This document shows positions 37,596-47,241 of a DNA stretch of 64,000 nucleotides, piece after piece; the stretch's first letter is position 1; the number at the start of each line of letters is the position of its first letter. The stretch spans positions 62,001-126,000 of the forward strand of contig JAJRTR010000138.1 of assembly GCA_024278215.1 (NCBI GenBank), given 5' to 3'. Below the pieces are notes generated by a model, which saw only the letters and a list, made by a program, of their open reading frames with translations, made no database searches and was not told the DNA's origin. The position numbers and the translations under genes are program-made. The DNA comes from a bacterium. GTDB lineage: Bacteria > UBP15 > UBA6099 > JAJRTR01.

Positions 37596-38471
37596 TCAGA
37601 CATGAGTTTTCACAAGTTCGGTCGGGAAGAAAAAACGCACGATCTCAAGGAAACCACTGCTGTAAGGTTTTCCTGAAATATATAATTGGAGGTCTTCGAT
37701 TTCCTTCTCGAAGCTGCCGGTATAGTTTCTGATATTCGCAGGCGCGGCGCGGCACTCGAAACACCGGAACATCGGCACATCGTTCAACGAATCGCCGACA
37801 GCAAGCGCCTGTGAAGACTTCAGGCCTGTCGACTCGATGATTGTCAGTACGGCCTCGCCCTTGTTCATGGTTTTCGTCTTATGGTAGAAGTGCATGTGAA
37901 CCGTCGAGTAGTTCATGGCCAGCGGTGCGTCGCAACCTTCATAGCGGATATTGTTTTGCCTGAGAAAACCCCTGTATTCTTTATCCAGCATATCTACCGC
38001 GCCTTTGATTCGGTCCATTGTTTTCTGTGATATGGTTTTTCCGTTCGACTCACGCGTGCAGAGAGTGAGATCGGCGCTGCGGCTGAAGTTGTCGTCGGCG
38101 GGGGCAGGGGCGGAGACACCGCAATCTGCGAGGAAGTCACCGAAAAAACTTCTGGGTTCGGTATCGTTTTCAAGCAGCAGCGGCTTGTGGACAACTACGC
38201 GCGGCCACTGCGGGTTTTCGCCCATCAACTGGAGCACACCGCCGTTCTCGCCGATTACGCCGGCAATGAGTGTTGCGGGCAGGAGATATTCCGCAAGGCC
38301 GCGCACCACCGGGAACGGTCTACCGGAAGCCAGTATGACCGGGATATTGCGTTCGGCAAGCAGCGCGAAGGCCTCGAGCGTGTCCTTGTCGATTCTGCCG
38401 TCGCAGTTGGTAATCGTGTGGTCGACATCGGTGGCCAGCAACCTTATTTCAGGGCATCCGTCAATGTCCAT
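37596..38471 (-). CDS. HAD superfamily phosphatase (Cof/sucrose-phosphatase-like)
   Basis: A 291-residue HAD hydrolase. Motif I is ATDVDHTITN near 11-20 with nucleophile Asp, motif II VILASGRPF near 42-50, and motif IV VGDSLNDVPMF near 225-235. This is the C2-cap (IIB) type that acts on sugar phosphates. The ATG at 38471 is chosen because GGAG lies 9 bases ahead and it starts just before motif I. The longer frame to 38621 would leave only 29 bases to the divergent symporter. First gene of the operon. Confidence 0.82.
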   Translation of the reverse strand: MDIDGCPEIRLLATDVDHTITNCDGRIDKDTLEAFALLAERNIPVILASGRPFPVVRGLAEYLLPATLIAGVIGENGGVLQLMGENPQWPRVVVHKPLLLENDTEPRSFFGDFLADCGVSAPAPADDNFSRSADLTLCTRESNGKTISQKTMDRIKGAVDMLDKEYRGFLRQNNIRYEGCDAPLAMNYSTVHMHFYHKTKTMNKGEAVLTIIESTGLKSSQALAVGDSLNDVPMFRCFECRAAPANIRNYTGSFEKEIEDLQLYISGKPYSSGFLEIVRFFFPTELVKTHV

Positions 38472-38650
38472 TTCCGGTAACTCCAATAGCGGGTAAGATG
38501 TAATATCGCTTGAAGCAAAGCTTCGATTTCGTTCATAATACAGTACATCAAATAAATAGTCAAAACGATATGGCCTTGATTTTGGTATGTGTTGTATGTT
38601 TAAATGGTATTCCCTGAACATATCGTCTGAATGAGACCCGGGAGAAAAAA

Positions 38651-40660
38651 ATGAACCAGTTTATCGAAAGTCTCCAGTTGGGGCGGATGTACGAGCATGT
38701 GAGTCCGATCGACTGGTATATTATCGTCGCATATATGATCTTTGCGCTGGGGATTGCGTTATACCACAGCCGAAACGCGACGAGCGGACTGGACAACTAC
38801 TTCGTGTCGGGCCGCAAGATGGCATGGTGGCTGCTGGGTACGTCGATGGTCGCGACGACCTTCGCCGCCGACACGCCGCTGGCAGTCAGTGGCTGGGTCA
38901 TCAGCAAGGGCATATCAATGAACTGGTGGTGGTGGGGCATGGCGATGGCCCATCTCGCGGGCGTGTTCTTTTTCTCGCGCCTGTGGCGGCGTTCCGAGGT
39001 GCTCACAGACACCGAACTCACGGAACTTCGCTACGACGGCACGAGCGCGGCGTTCCTGCGCGGGTTCAGGGGAATCTATTTCGCCTTATTTTATAATTGC
39101 ATTGTCATCGGCTGGGTGAACCTTGCGATGGTCAAGCTGATCGGATATACACTCGGCATCGACAAGTTCACTGCTCTCATCATCTGCTTCACGTTCAGTC
39201 TCATATATACAATGCTGGCCGGGCTCACGGGCGTTATGGTAACGGACCTCATCCAGTTTACGCTGGCCATGTTCGGGTCGGTATACCTGGCGATAGTCGC
39301 CGTAAGCCATATAGGCGGCATGGACACGGTGCTGGCGAAGATCACCGAAAATTTCGGGGCGGAAAAAGCGGCGGAACTCACCGCAATGTTCCCGGCCTAC
39401 GGCACAGAGATGTTCCTCACAGTGTGCGTGTTCGTGTTTTTTCAGTGGTGGACGGCGACGAATATCGACTGCGGCGGCTACCTCGCCCAGCGCATGTTGT
39501 CGGCGCGTGACGAGCGGCACTCATTCTTCGGACTGCTGTGGTTCAACATCGCGCACTACTGCCTGCGGCCGTGGCCGTGGATCGTGGTCGGACTCTGCGC
39601 GGCGGCGCTGTACGGTCCTGTCGGCAGCCCCGGCGGACTTGCCGACCCGGAGGTGGGCTATGTGAAAATAATGCTCGATTTTTTGCCGGCAGGTATGCTT
39701 GGCATCGTGCTCGCCTCGTTCTTCGGCGCGTACATGAGCACTATCGACACACATCTCAACTGGGGCGCGTCCTACCTGGTCAACGACATCTATAAGAGGT
39801 TTCTTGAAAAGAACTATGGCAATCACACTTATAATATTATCTCATGGTCTTTTTTTGTTGTTTTCCTCATCTTTGGATATTCTCTGTACGGCAGAACACT
39901 CGGCTCGCAGCCCGAGTCGGCGAAATATGTCGTGTATTTTGTAATCGCATTTTCGTTGATTTTCATTACATACAAGCTGTTCATCAGACCTCGCGAATCG
40001 GGCAAGCACTACATTCACGTATCACTTCTGGCGACAGTATTTATCGCGCTGTGCGGCGCCGCCGGCACGATGATGATGAAAAGCATCTCGGGCGCTTGGT
40101 TCATCGTCACGGCAATTTACGCGGGGCTGGCGATTATCTATGTTCTCAGATGGTACTGGTGGGAGATAAACGCCTGGAGCGAGATAGGGGCGATGTTCGG
40201 CGCTCTCTTCGGCACGTTTCTTTTCCGCTATTATATGGGAACAGTAGCGTTTCCCGATTTCAGGTTTGGACAATGGGGGATAAAACTTTTCAACTTTCCG
40301 TTCGTGTTGCTGCTGATAGTGCCGTGTTCACTGGCGTTTTCTTTTCTCGCGACAGCCGTTACAAAGCCTGTTTCGACGGAGCAACTCGTCAGGTTTTATA
40401 AGAAAGTGCGGCCCGGCGGACCCGGCTGGAAACCCATCCAGGCACTAGTGCCCGGCGCGGAGAAGGACCCAGGCCCCGGAAGCAAGTTTATCGCTTATAT
40501 CACTTCGGTGGTCGCCGTCTACTGCACACTGTTCGGGATCGGCAAACTCATCATGGGGCCAAGGCTGCTCGGCGCGCTTCTGCTGGGCATAGCCATCGTG
40601 CTTGCCGTTGTATTGTGGAACATGCTCTCGCACCTGATATGGACACAGGAGGAATCATAG
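38651..40660 (+). CDS. Sodium:solute symporter (SSS family)
   Basis: A 669-residue inner-membrane transporter, longer than the usual 500-550. It has about 13 or more membrane segments. WLLGTSMVATTFAADTPLAVSGW near 60-82 is the family's TM2 sodium/substrate region, and GIVLASFFGAYMSTIDTHLNWG near 355-376 is TM9. The C-terminal 200 residues add further segments and a soluble stretch (VRPGGPGW). Divergent from the catabolic operon, so it probably imports that operon's substrate (inference). GGGAG precedes the ATG. Confidence 0.9.
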   Translation: MNQFIESLQLGRMYEHVSPIDWYIIVAYMIFALGIALYHSRNATSGLDNYFVSGRKMAWWLLGTSMVATTFAADTPLAVSGWVISKGISMNWWWWGMAMAHLAGVFFFSRLWRRSEVLTDTELTELRYDGTSAAFLRGFRGIYFALFYNCIVIGWVNLAMVKLIGYTLGIDKFTALIICFTFSLIYTMLAGLTGVMVTDLIQFTLAMFGSVYLAIVAVSHIGGMDTVLAKITENFGAEKAAELTAMFPAYGTEMFLTVCVFVFFQWWTATNIDCGGYLAQRMLSARDERHSFFGLLWFNIAHYCLRPWPWIVVGLCAAALYGPVGSPGGLADPEVGYVKIMLDFLPAGMLGIVLASFFGAYMSTIDTHLNWGASYLVNDIYKRFLEKNYGNHTYNIISWSFFVVFLIFGYSLYGRTLGSQPESAKYVVYFVIAFSLIFITYKLFIRPRESGKHYIHVSLLATVFIALCGAAGTMMMKSISGAWFIVTAIYAGLAIIYVLRWYWWEINAWSEIGAMFGALFGTFLFRYYMGTVAFPDFRFGQWGIKLFNFPFVLLLIVPCSLAFSFLATAVTKPVSTEQLVRFYKKVRPGGPGWKPIQALVPGAEKDPGPGSKFIAYITSVVAVYCTLFGIGKLIMGPRLLGALLLGIAIVLAVVLWNMLSHLIWTQEES

Positions 40661-40703
40661 GTTTCAGCAGTCGTACCTCTGAACCGTCGGGACAAATATT
40701 GCA

Positions 40704-41699
40704 ATGCTTCTGAATATTTCCCTATTCATACTTGGGTTTGTCATTCTCTATTTCGGGGCGGAATGGCTTGTGAAGGGTGCGGCGACAATCGCACATTCAC
40801 TGGGCATCCGGCCTGTTGTCGTGGGGCTTACAGTCATCGCCTTCGGCACATCGGCACCGGAGTTTTCCGTAAGCATACTTTCCTCCCTCAAAGGCGTGAC
40901 GGACATCGCCATCGGCAATGTCGTGGGCAGCAACGTGGCGAATGTGGGCCTTGTGCTGGGGCTTGCCGCCGTGTTGAAACCCTTCGCGGTGGACAGAGGT
41001 TCCGTGTCGCGCGAGTTGTGGATGTCGCTCGCCGGCGCGCTGTTGTTCTTCGTTCTGTGTTTCGACCGGACGGCAAGCCGTCTCGACGGGTTTATTCTTC
41101 TGGCGGGCATCACGGCATTCACGACATATTGCATAGTTGACGAAAAGAAAAGAATGACCGCGGCGGCGGGGCAGCCGGTCGGAGAGCGGCAGGGCAGGGC
41201 GGAGCAGGAAGGCGGCGGAGGCGATGATGCCGACGATAGTGACGGCCTTTCCATACCTGTTTGCATACTGATGGTCGCAGCGGGATTGTGTCTGCTGGTC
41301 GGCGGCGCGAAGCTTATGACTGATTCCGCCGTGTTCATCGCACGCGCGCTCGGCGTGAGCGAACTCGCCATCGGCCTGACAGTCGTCGCGCTCGGCACAT
41401 CGCTGCCCGAGGTGGCGGCTTCCGTCGTAAGCGTGTTCCGCGGCGAAGCCGAGCTGGCGGTCGGCAATGTGCTCGGTTCGAACATCTTCAACCTCTTCAT
41501 GGTCATCGGCGGTGTGGCCGTCATCAACCCGATGCCGGTTGCCGCGTCCACGGTATATTACCAGATACCGATAATGATAGGTTTTACCGTTGCCATAATA
41601 GCGCCGCTGATAATATTTCAGAAAGTCAGCCGGCTATGCGGGTTTGTGCTCCTCGCCGGCTATGCGGGTTTTATCCTGCTGAGTTTCCTCGCTGCATGA
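40704..41699 (+). CDS. Calcium/sodium antiporter (CaCA, YrbG-like)
   Basis: A 331-residue inner-membrane antiporter made of two inverted halves. The alpha repeats are GTSAPEFSVSILSSLKG near 50-66 with IGNVVGSNVANVG, and GTSLPEVAASVVSVFRG near 232-248 with VGNVLGSNIFNLF. The Glu in each GTSxPE binds the cations. A charged, glycine-rich loop (about 150-175, GERQGRAEQEGGGGDDADD) separates the halves. It lies 43 bases after the symporter. Confidence 0.92.
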   Translation: MLLNISLFILGFVILYFGAEWLVKGAATIAHSLGIRPVVVGLTVIAFGTSAPEFSVSILSSLKGVTDIAIGNVVGSNVANVGLVLGLAAVLKPFAVDRGSVSRELWMSLAGALLFFVLCFDRTASRLDGFILLAGITAFTTYCIVDEKKRMTAAAGQPVGERQGRAEQEGGGGDDADDSDGLSIPVCILMVAAGLCLLVGGAKLMTDSAVFIARALGVSELAIGLTVVALGTSLPEVAASVVSVFRGEAELAVGNVLGSNIFNLFMVIGGVAVINPMPVAASTVYYQIPIMIGFTVAIIAPLIIFQKVSRLCGFVLLAGYAGFILLSFLAA

Positions 41700-41768
41700 T
41701 CGAGCGTGATTATTGTACAAGTGGATTGCGCGGATACATACGGAGAAATTGACGGGAGTTGCTTCGAA

Positions 41769-42047
41769 ATGACGAGCTGTTGCCTTATGGGATGCTTCGG
41801 GGCATTGCTGGGCCGTGTGGGAGTCGTTTTCCTGTGGATAGTCGGCTGGTTCGCGCGCGCCGGCGTACCCGGAGTATGGATATTGATAGGTTTTCTCTTT
41901 GCCCCTCTCAGTCTCATCTGCGTGGGGGGGGTAAATGCTTTTTTCGATGGTCACTGGGGCCTGTTCCAGAAAGTCGCCCTCCTGATTTGCCTTCTCATCG
42001 ATCTTGGTGGAGACGGTAGTCCCGCTGTGCATAAGAGACGCCGCTGA
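41769..42047 (+). CDS. Small membrane protein, unknown function
   Basis: A 92-residue protein with cysteine-rich start (MTSCCLMGCFG) and two hydrophobic segments (about 12-48 and 60-75). GGGAG lies 10 bases before the chosen ATG; an upstream GTG/ATG at 41706 is possible. It follows the antiporter on the same strand. A poly-G run (GGGGGG near 41926) could cause sequencing or slippage errors. Confidence is limited by size. Confidence 0.55.
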   Translation: MTSCCLMGCFGALLGRVGVVFLWIVGWFARAGVPGVWILIGFLFAPLSLICVGGVNAFFDGHWGLFQKVALLICLLIDLGGDGSPAVHKRRR

Positions 42048-42057
42048 CCATTTTTAA

Positions 42058-42084
42058 CCCGGATTTCATAGTGAGGAATCCGGG
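42058..42084. repeat. Hairpin repeat, CCCGGATTTC / GAATCCGGG
   Basis: Near-perfect stem between two genes that converge (small membrane protein and radical SAM protein); may serve as a shared 3' structure. Confidence 0.65.
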
Positions 42085-42143
42085 CTGACACAAATTCTCC
42101 CGCAGGTGCGGATATGTTCGGGAGCGCGAATTGAATACACCAT

Positions 42144-43640
42144 CTACCACAACTCGATCTTATCAATTCCCATTTTTTTAAATTCAGGAATGGATAAATG
42201 AAGGGTTTGCGCGTTGGCGTCACATATTTTCGCTTTGAGGATTATGTTCTGCGGCCCCAGGATGTTCAGAATATTGGAGATGCCCCTGACTGACTGGCTG
42301 AAACTGTTTTTTACACGTGTTACCCCGTCATGAATATGCGAAATATGGCTGTGCAGCGAAACGGATGCGCGGTCGAGCCCGGCATCCGCAGCTTCTCGGC
42401 AGAAAGTCCGATATGAAAACATCCTGCCGTTTGTGACAACACTTACCTGTTTATATCCGATTGATTTTGCGTAGCGTATGAAATGAAAGAAGTCCGGGTG
42501 TATCGCAGGCTCACCGCCCACAAGATTCAGAAAGTCCGCGCCGTTGACTCTGCCTTCGGAAATTTCCTTTTCCACCTCCGTCCGCGCAACAAAACTTCCG
42601 TCCATTTCGCCTGCCTCCGGACAAAACACGCAACCGTTATTGCAGGTCCCGGATATGCGCACACTAACTGTCTGGCCGGTCGGCCGGGCATCATGCGCCG
42701 GTCTGCCGAGAGGAGGCTCACCCTGTGGCGTTCCGGGCACACTCGCAACATCGTTTTTTACAGGTGTGAGTTCTCCCACGCCATATATGTCCGCATAAGC
42801 TTTCCATACGCCGTAGCAGATCGGATCGTGAATACATTCGCTGCACACGCTGCTCTTGGTCTTATGCGCGCCGGATGTTTCGATGATGATATTGTGATCG
42901 GATTTCGAAAGTTGACCCTCTGTGCCTCTGATGAATTCGGAGCAAGCGAATTCAACACCGCCCATGAAACATGCAGGAACGCCGCAGTCGGGGTTGAATG
43001 ATGTTATGCCTCTGTCGCGGCAAACTGTGTGCGCCTCGACAAGCAGCGGCGCAATTTCGGAATATCGTGGAACGATCCACGGATTCGCCCGGGCGCGTCC
43101 GTCGGGATTCGCGACGGATATAGTGACAGCTTTCACGAAAGGCAGTCGTTCCGACACGAATTCAATATAATCCGGAAGCCGCCGGAAGTTGAAAGCGTTG
43201 ACAACGATATTGAGGCTGACGGGAACCCCGGCGGCATCTATCGCATGTATACCTTCTATAGTCTGCGCCCAGGCGCCACGAGTCTGTGTAAGGAAGTCGG
43301 AAAGTGCAGCCGTATGCGCGTGCAGGGCGACCAGCACATCGGTAAAACCGTTGTCTTTCATACGACCGGCCATTCCTTTTTTCCGGAAAGCCATTGCGTT
43401 TGTCTGGAGAGAAATAGTCTCGAAATTTCCTGACTCCGCCGCATAGGACGACAACTCGAAAAGACCTTTGTGAAGAGAAGGCTCACCACCGCTGAATGTT
43501 ATCGCCGGCGTCGACTGCTCCGCAATTTCATCTATCTCTCTGCGTACTTCCCCGACCGATCGATCAGGCATATCTAAAAGCCTCGAACAGAAAAGGCACT
43601 TCTGGTTGCAACGACCTGTCAGGAGGATAACTTTATGCAT
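42144..43640 (-). CDS. Tandem radical SAM protein with SPASM-like middle
   Basis: A 498-residue protein holding two complete radical SAM modules. Module 1 has Cys11, Cys15, Cys18 (CNQKCLFC) and GGEP at 51-54. Module 2 has Cys333, Cys337, Cys340 (CNNGCVFC) and GGEP at 375-378. Between them are extra cysteines (219, 224, 233 and CSECIHDPIC at 266-275), which look like SPASM/twitch auxiliary cluster ligands. A Pro/Gly-rich linker (about 295-325) joins the halves. No precursor peptide gene was recognised nearby, so the substrate is unknown. No clear ribosome site at the ATG. Confidence 0.87.
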   Translation of the reverse strand: MHKVILLTGRCNQKCLFCSRLLDMPDRSVGEVRREIDEIAEQSTPAITFSGGEPSLHKGLFELSSYAAESGNFETISLQTNAMAFRKKGMAGRMKDNGFTDVLVALHAHTAALSDFLTQTRGAWAQTIEGIHAIDAAGVPVSLNIVVNAFNFRRLPDYIEFVSERLPFVKAVTISVANPDGRARANPWIVPRYSEIAPLLVEAHTVCRDRGITSFNPDCGVPACFMGGVEFACSEFIRGTEGQLSKSDHNIIIETSGAHKTKSSVCSECIHDPICYGVWKAYADIYGVGELTPVKNDVASVPGTPQGEPPLGRPAHDARPTGQTVSVRISGTCNNGCVFCPEAGEMDGSFVARTEVEKEISEGRVNGADFLNLVGGEPAIHPDFFHFIRYAKSIGYKQVSVVTNGRMFSYRTFCREAADAGLDRASVSLHSHISHIHDGVTRVKNSFSQSVRGISNILNILGPQNIILKAKICDANAQTLHLSIPEFKKMGIDKIELW

Positions 43641-43735
43641 ATTTTTCGCCGGTCAAGAATCTGTTTCCTTCCAGGTTGATTTTACACGAAAACTCCCGCC
43701 GGGGTAAATGGATTCAGTGCGCAGCTCGCTGTCCG

Positions 43736-44617
43736 TTATTGTCCGCCGTAGAAGCCGCAGATCGCCGCCGCCAGAAAGATGAGAAGCATTCCAATCCAGT
43801 TTCTTTTCAGCGGTTTCTCGCCAAGCACAACTACCGAACCAAGGAACGCAAACGGAATAACTGTAGCGAAAACGGGCGAGAAGATGGATGCGGGCAATGC
43901 GTCGATACCTGCCATCAGTATCGTGTCGCCGATCACGAGCGTGATCGCGGATATTACGGCGAGCTGGATGCCTCGCGCGCTCGAAGGCCCTTTTACAAAC
44001 GGTGAACATCCAAGATGGAACGCCGCGGCCGCTATCATTGTATAGAACACAAATGCCGCCTCGTTTATGTTGCCTATCAGCACCTTGGTCAGCACGACCG
44101 ACACAGCCCACAACAGCGACACACTCAACGCCGCCGGCAACGCCCACTTCCACCTGCGCTCCGTCGACGCTTTCGGCGTCATCAGCGCTATGCCGACAAT
44201 CAGCAATATAAGGACCACCGCGAGCGCCGGAAAGAATTTTTCTTTAAGAAAGATTATCGAGAGCACGACGGCCCACACGCTCAGGGAGTTGCTCACGGGC
44301 GCTACCCTGTGCATGCTGTCTTTTTCCATCGCGGTGAAGAACAGCATTGCACCGATCCCCCACGCCATGATCGCTATGACCGCCGTCATCGCAAACTGCG
44401 ACCATGTTATCGCCTGCGGCCACTGCCCCGATATCACCCGCGTGGCAACAAGCGCAAATGGAACGGCGGTAGCATACCTCACAGTACACATCTTCAGGGG
44501 GTGCATGTCCTTTGTGGCCATCTTGCCGGTAAGTTGAGCAATGCCACAAATGGATGCCCCGGTAATCGTTATCAATATGCCGCTGATCGCTTCGGTCAGT
44601 CTGTTACCTCTCTTCAC
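43736..44617 (-). CDS. EamA/DMT family transporter
   Basis: A 293-residue inner-membrane protein with ten hydrophobic segments arranged as two EamA repeats (first about 8-140, second about 155-290). PVFATVIPFAFLG near 258-270 and VVLGEKPLKRNWIGMLLI near 271-288 are the typical end of an EamA repeat. Start is GTG at 44617. It lies 95 bases upstream of the tandem radical SAM gene on the same strand, so it may export that enzyme's product (inference). Confidence 0.87.
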   Translation of the reverse strand: MKRGNRLTEAISGILITITGASICGIAQLTGKMATKDMHPLKMCTVRYATAVPFALVATRVISGQWPQAITWSQFAMTAVIAIMAWGIGAMLFFTAMEKDSMHRVAPVSNSLSVWAVVLSIIFLKEKFFPALAVVLILLIVGIALMTPKASTERRWKWALPAALSVSLLWAVSVVLTKVLIGNINEAAFVFYTMIAAAAFHLGCSPFVKGPSSARGIQLAVISAITLVIGDTILMAGIDALPASIFSPVFATVIPFAFLGSVVVLGEKPLKRNWIGMLLIFLAAAICGFYGGQ

Positions 44618-45113
44618 ATTGACATTTACATATATTAATTATTGCGACCGTGACTTTAAAGCAAATCGGATTATATTGCCACTGTCGCGAAGATTACAGC
44701 GCGTTCGCGGCAATGTGTTGTCGTGAAAAAAGAGCAGTGCGCGCGCGGTGCGTTCAGGCTGCGCGTCCCGGCCGGAAGCGGTGAGAGCGGACAAACACAC
44801 CGGGGCGAAATTCCCGGACGACCGCTATTTCAGAAAACATATCGCAACTTTGTGGTGCGAAACCGTGAAATTTGATGCGAGGATAAGCTATAATCCATAG
44901 AGCCAATTACAAAATTATGTTCGTAGCGAGGTCGGGCGAAAATGTTCAGAGCAAGGCGGAGGTGTAAAATCCTCGCAGGCGTACTTGTAAAGTACGTCGA
45001 GGACGATTTTGTGCCGACAACGCAGCTATGGACAATAGCAGCCGACCGCAGCCGAATCAGAATTTTGCAATTGGTTCCATATAAGAAATATTTCAACGGA
45101 GGGCAGACAAACC
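44618..45113. other. Divergent intergenic region with repeat
   Basis: Promoter side for the DMT transporter (minus) and flavoprotein (plus). No gene or riboswitch recognised in 44618-44899; a 180-bp repeat copy fills 44900-45077. Confidence 0.5.
44900..45077 (-). repeat. 180-bp inverted-end repeat, copy 7 (reverse orientation)
   Basis: Ends GAGCCAATTACAAAATT and AATTTTGCAATTGGTTC. It stops 36 bases before the flavoprotein start, so it must lie within or very near that gene's promoter or leader. Confidence 0.92.
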
Positions 45114-45668
45114 ATGAAGATAGTTGGCGTACTCGGAAGTCCGCGCAGGACATCGAACAGTACAGCTCTGGCGAAGAAGGTCATCGACACGGCAAAAGAG
45201 ATGGGCGCGGAAGCTGAAGTATTCGTGCTGAACGAACTTATTTTCAAAGGCTGCCAGGCCTGCCGCGGATGCAAGGGAGAAAACGACCATTGCATTTTGA
45301 ATGACGATCTTCCTGAAGTGCTCGATAAAATACGCGAAGCCGACGCCCTTGTCATGGCGTCGCCTGTTTATTTCGGTGACGTATCGGGCCAGCTCAAGCG
45401 ATTCATTGACAGAACATACAGCTTCTTCGACGACGGCTTCATCACAAGACTCGCGCCCGGAAAGAAGTTCATCTTTATCCTCGTGCAGGGCAATCCGTCG
45501 GAGGAAGTGTTCGCCGACATAATCCCGCGCTACGAGACATTCTTCAGAATGTACGGGTTCGACACGAAAAGTCTGCGCGCCACAGGATATCAGGATGCCG
45601 GCCTGGTCGCGGAAAATGAAGAATTGATGAAACGCGCCGAAGAACTCGGCAGGGAATTGGTGCAATAA
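45114..45668 (+). CDS. Flavodoxin-fold NAD(P)H-dependent FMN reductase
   Basis: A 184-residue flavoprotein. The FMN phosphate loop is GSPRRTSNSTAL at 8-19. KGCQACRGCKGE near 44-55 has cysteines typical of iron-sulfur flavoproteins (Isf-like), and MASPVYFGDVSGQLKRFID near 82-100 is the second FMN-binding stretch. It reduces FMN or transfers electrons. GGAGGGC lies 11 bases before the ATG. 60 bases separate it from the B12-binding radical SAM gene, so both may be co-transcribed. Confidence 0.88.
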   Translation: MKIVGVLGSPRRTSNSTALAKKVIDTAKEMGAEAEVFVLNELIFKGCQACRGCKGENDHCILNDDLPEVLDKIREADALVMASPVYFGDVSGQLKRFIDRTYSFFDDGFITRLAPGKKFIFILVQGNPSEEVFADIIPRYETFFRMYGFDTKSLRATGYQDAGLVAENEELMKRAEELGRELVQ

Positions 45669-45728
45669 ACCGGCGGCTTACTTGCTGGAGGAAACCGGCG
45701 GCACAGGCGAAAGCTGTTGCCCGGCGAG

Positions 45729-47192
45729 ATGAAAGTATTACTTCTCAACCCACCTTATTCGCGTTTGCGCAACACCAAGGAAAGATCGGAGATGGTGCCG
45801 CCGCTGGCATTGCCGTATATCGCTGCCTCGGTCGCCGCCGCCGGCCACGATGTTACAATCCACGATGCGAACTACAACCCGGCAGAACGACTTGCCGCTA
45901 TCGACGAAGGCGCAAGTCTGCTCGATAAATTCCACAAATATCACGGCAGCCTCGATTCGGGCACCCACCCCGTGTGGGACGAATGCAGAGCGCTGATACG
46001 CACGCTGGAGCCGGACATTGTCGGCCTCACCGTGCTCAGCCCCGTTCGCAACTCCGCGCTGAGACTCGCGGAAATATGCAGGGAAGTCAACCCGGATATT
46101 AAAGTGATACTCGGCGGCTATCACCCCACGGTATGCCCCGAAGATGTGCTGGGTAACGATGCGGTGGACGCGGCGGTGCGCGGCGAAGGCGAGATCACTT
46201 TCACTGAAATAGTCGGCAGGCTTTCAGCCGGTGGCGGCTTCGACGACATCGACGGCGTGTCCTTCAGGCGCGGCGCGGAGATCGTCCATAACCCTGACCG
46301 CGACCTTGTGAAAGACATCGACACACTTCCCTCGGCCGCCGACTTTATCTCCGGTTGCGAAACAGGCAAGGCGGCACTGCACTTCGCGCGCGGATGTCCC
46401 TATGCCTGCAAGTTCTGCGCCGACTCCACGATGTGGCGCAGAAAACCCCGCTTCCATTCCGCGGAACGCATGGTCGGCGACATCGAGACTGTCGTCGACA
46501 AACTCGGCGTCCGCGAATTTACTTTTGTCGACGGCACATTCAACCTTAACCGTCGCCGCGTGATGGAACTGTGCCGGATGATAGTCGACCGAAAAATCCA
46601 CATCCGCTGGGACGCGCTTGTGCGAGCCGACAGCCTGGACGAAGAACTGGTTGCTTTATGCCGACGCGCCGGCTGCTCGCAAATGAATCTCGGCGTCGAA
46701 TCCGGCAGCCAGTATGTTATCGACAAACTCAACAAGAAGACCGATCTCGACACCATCGAAGACGACATAAAGATTATCAGGAAGAACCATATAGCGAGCG
46801 TTTCCTTTTTCTGCGTGGGAATGCCGCCGGAGCGGAAGGAAGACCTTCGCGCGTCAAGGGACCTGATACTAAAGCTGAAACACGATTATGTGATTATGAA
46901 TATTTTCACACCGTTCCGCGGCACAGCCTTTTACGACGAACTTGTAAGCTGCGGCTTCCTCGACGATAGCCATGATTACGATTCCTACGGATACAAAGCG
47001 CCTACGAACCATTTCGTGCCCGGCCTGACACAGGAAGAGTATGATGAATTGAGAGATGAGATCGTGCAGGCTGTCGACCTCGTCAACAAAAGAGGCAAGC
47101 TACCGCTGAAGTTGCTTTTCTACAACTTCGGCTTCTATGCCCGCTATCCCGGCCAGTTGTGGAAACGCCTCAGGAGCCTCCTCGGGTTTTAA
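45729..47192 (+). CDS. B12-binding domain radical SAM protein
   Basis: A 487-residue protein. The N-terminal cobalamin-binding-like domain (MKVLLLNPPYSR, then ILGGYHPTVCPEDVL near 125-140) is followed by a radical SAM domain with CPYACKFC near 218-225 and a GVESGSQYVIDKLNK stretch near 320-335. Such proteins methylate or rearrange lipids, hopanoids or natural products. The ATG at 45729 was taken rather than the TTG at 45717. Directly after the stop a hairpin GCCGC/GCGGC (47193-47215) resembles the stop-proximal family. Confidence 0.88.
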   Translation: MKVLLLNPPYSRLRNTKERSEMVPPLALPYIAASVAAAGHDVTIHDANYNPAERLAAIDEGASLLDKFHKYHGSLDSGTHPVWDECRALIRTLEPDIVGLTVLSPVRNSALRLAEICREVNPDIKVILGGYHPTVCPEDVLGNDAVDAAVRGEGEITFTEIVGRLSAGGGFDDIDGVSFRRGAEIVHNPDRDLVKDIDTLPSAADFISGCETGKAALHFARGCPYACKFCADSTMWRRKPRFHSAERMVGDIETVVDKLGVREFTFVDGTFNLNRRRVMELCRMIVDRKIHIRWDALVRADSLDEELVALCRRAGCSQMNLGVESGSQYVIDKLNKKTDLDTIEDDIKIIRKNHIASVSFFCVGMPPERKEDLRASRDLILKLKHDYVIMNIFTPFRGTAFYDELVSCGFLDDSHDYDSYGYKAPTNHFVPGLTQEEYDELRDEIVQAVDLVNKRGKLPLKLLFYNFGFYARYPGQLWKRLRSLLGF

Positions 47193-47241
47193 GCCGCGCC
47201 TATGAAATATGCGGCATACCCTCGCCGCCCCCGGCAGACAC

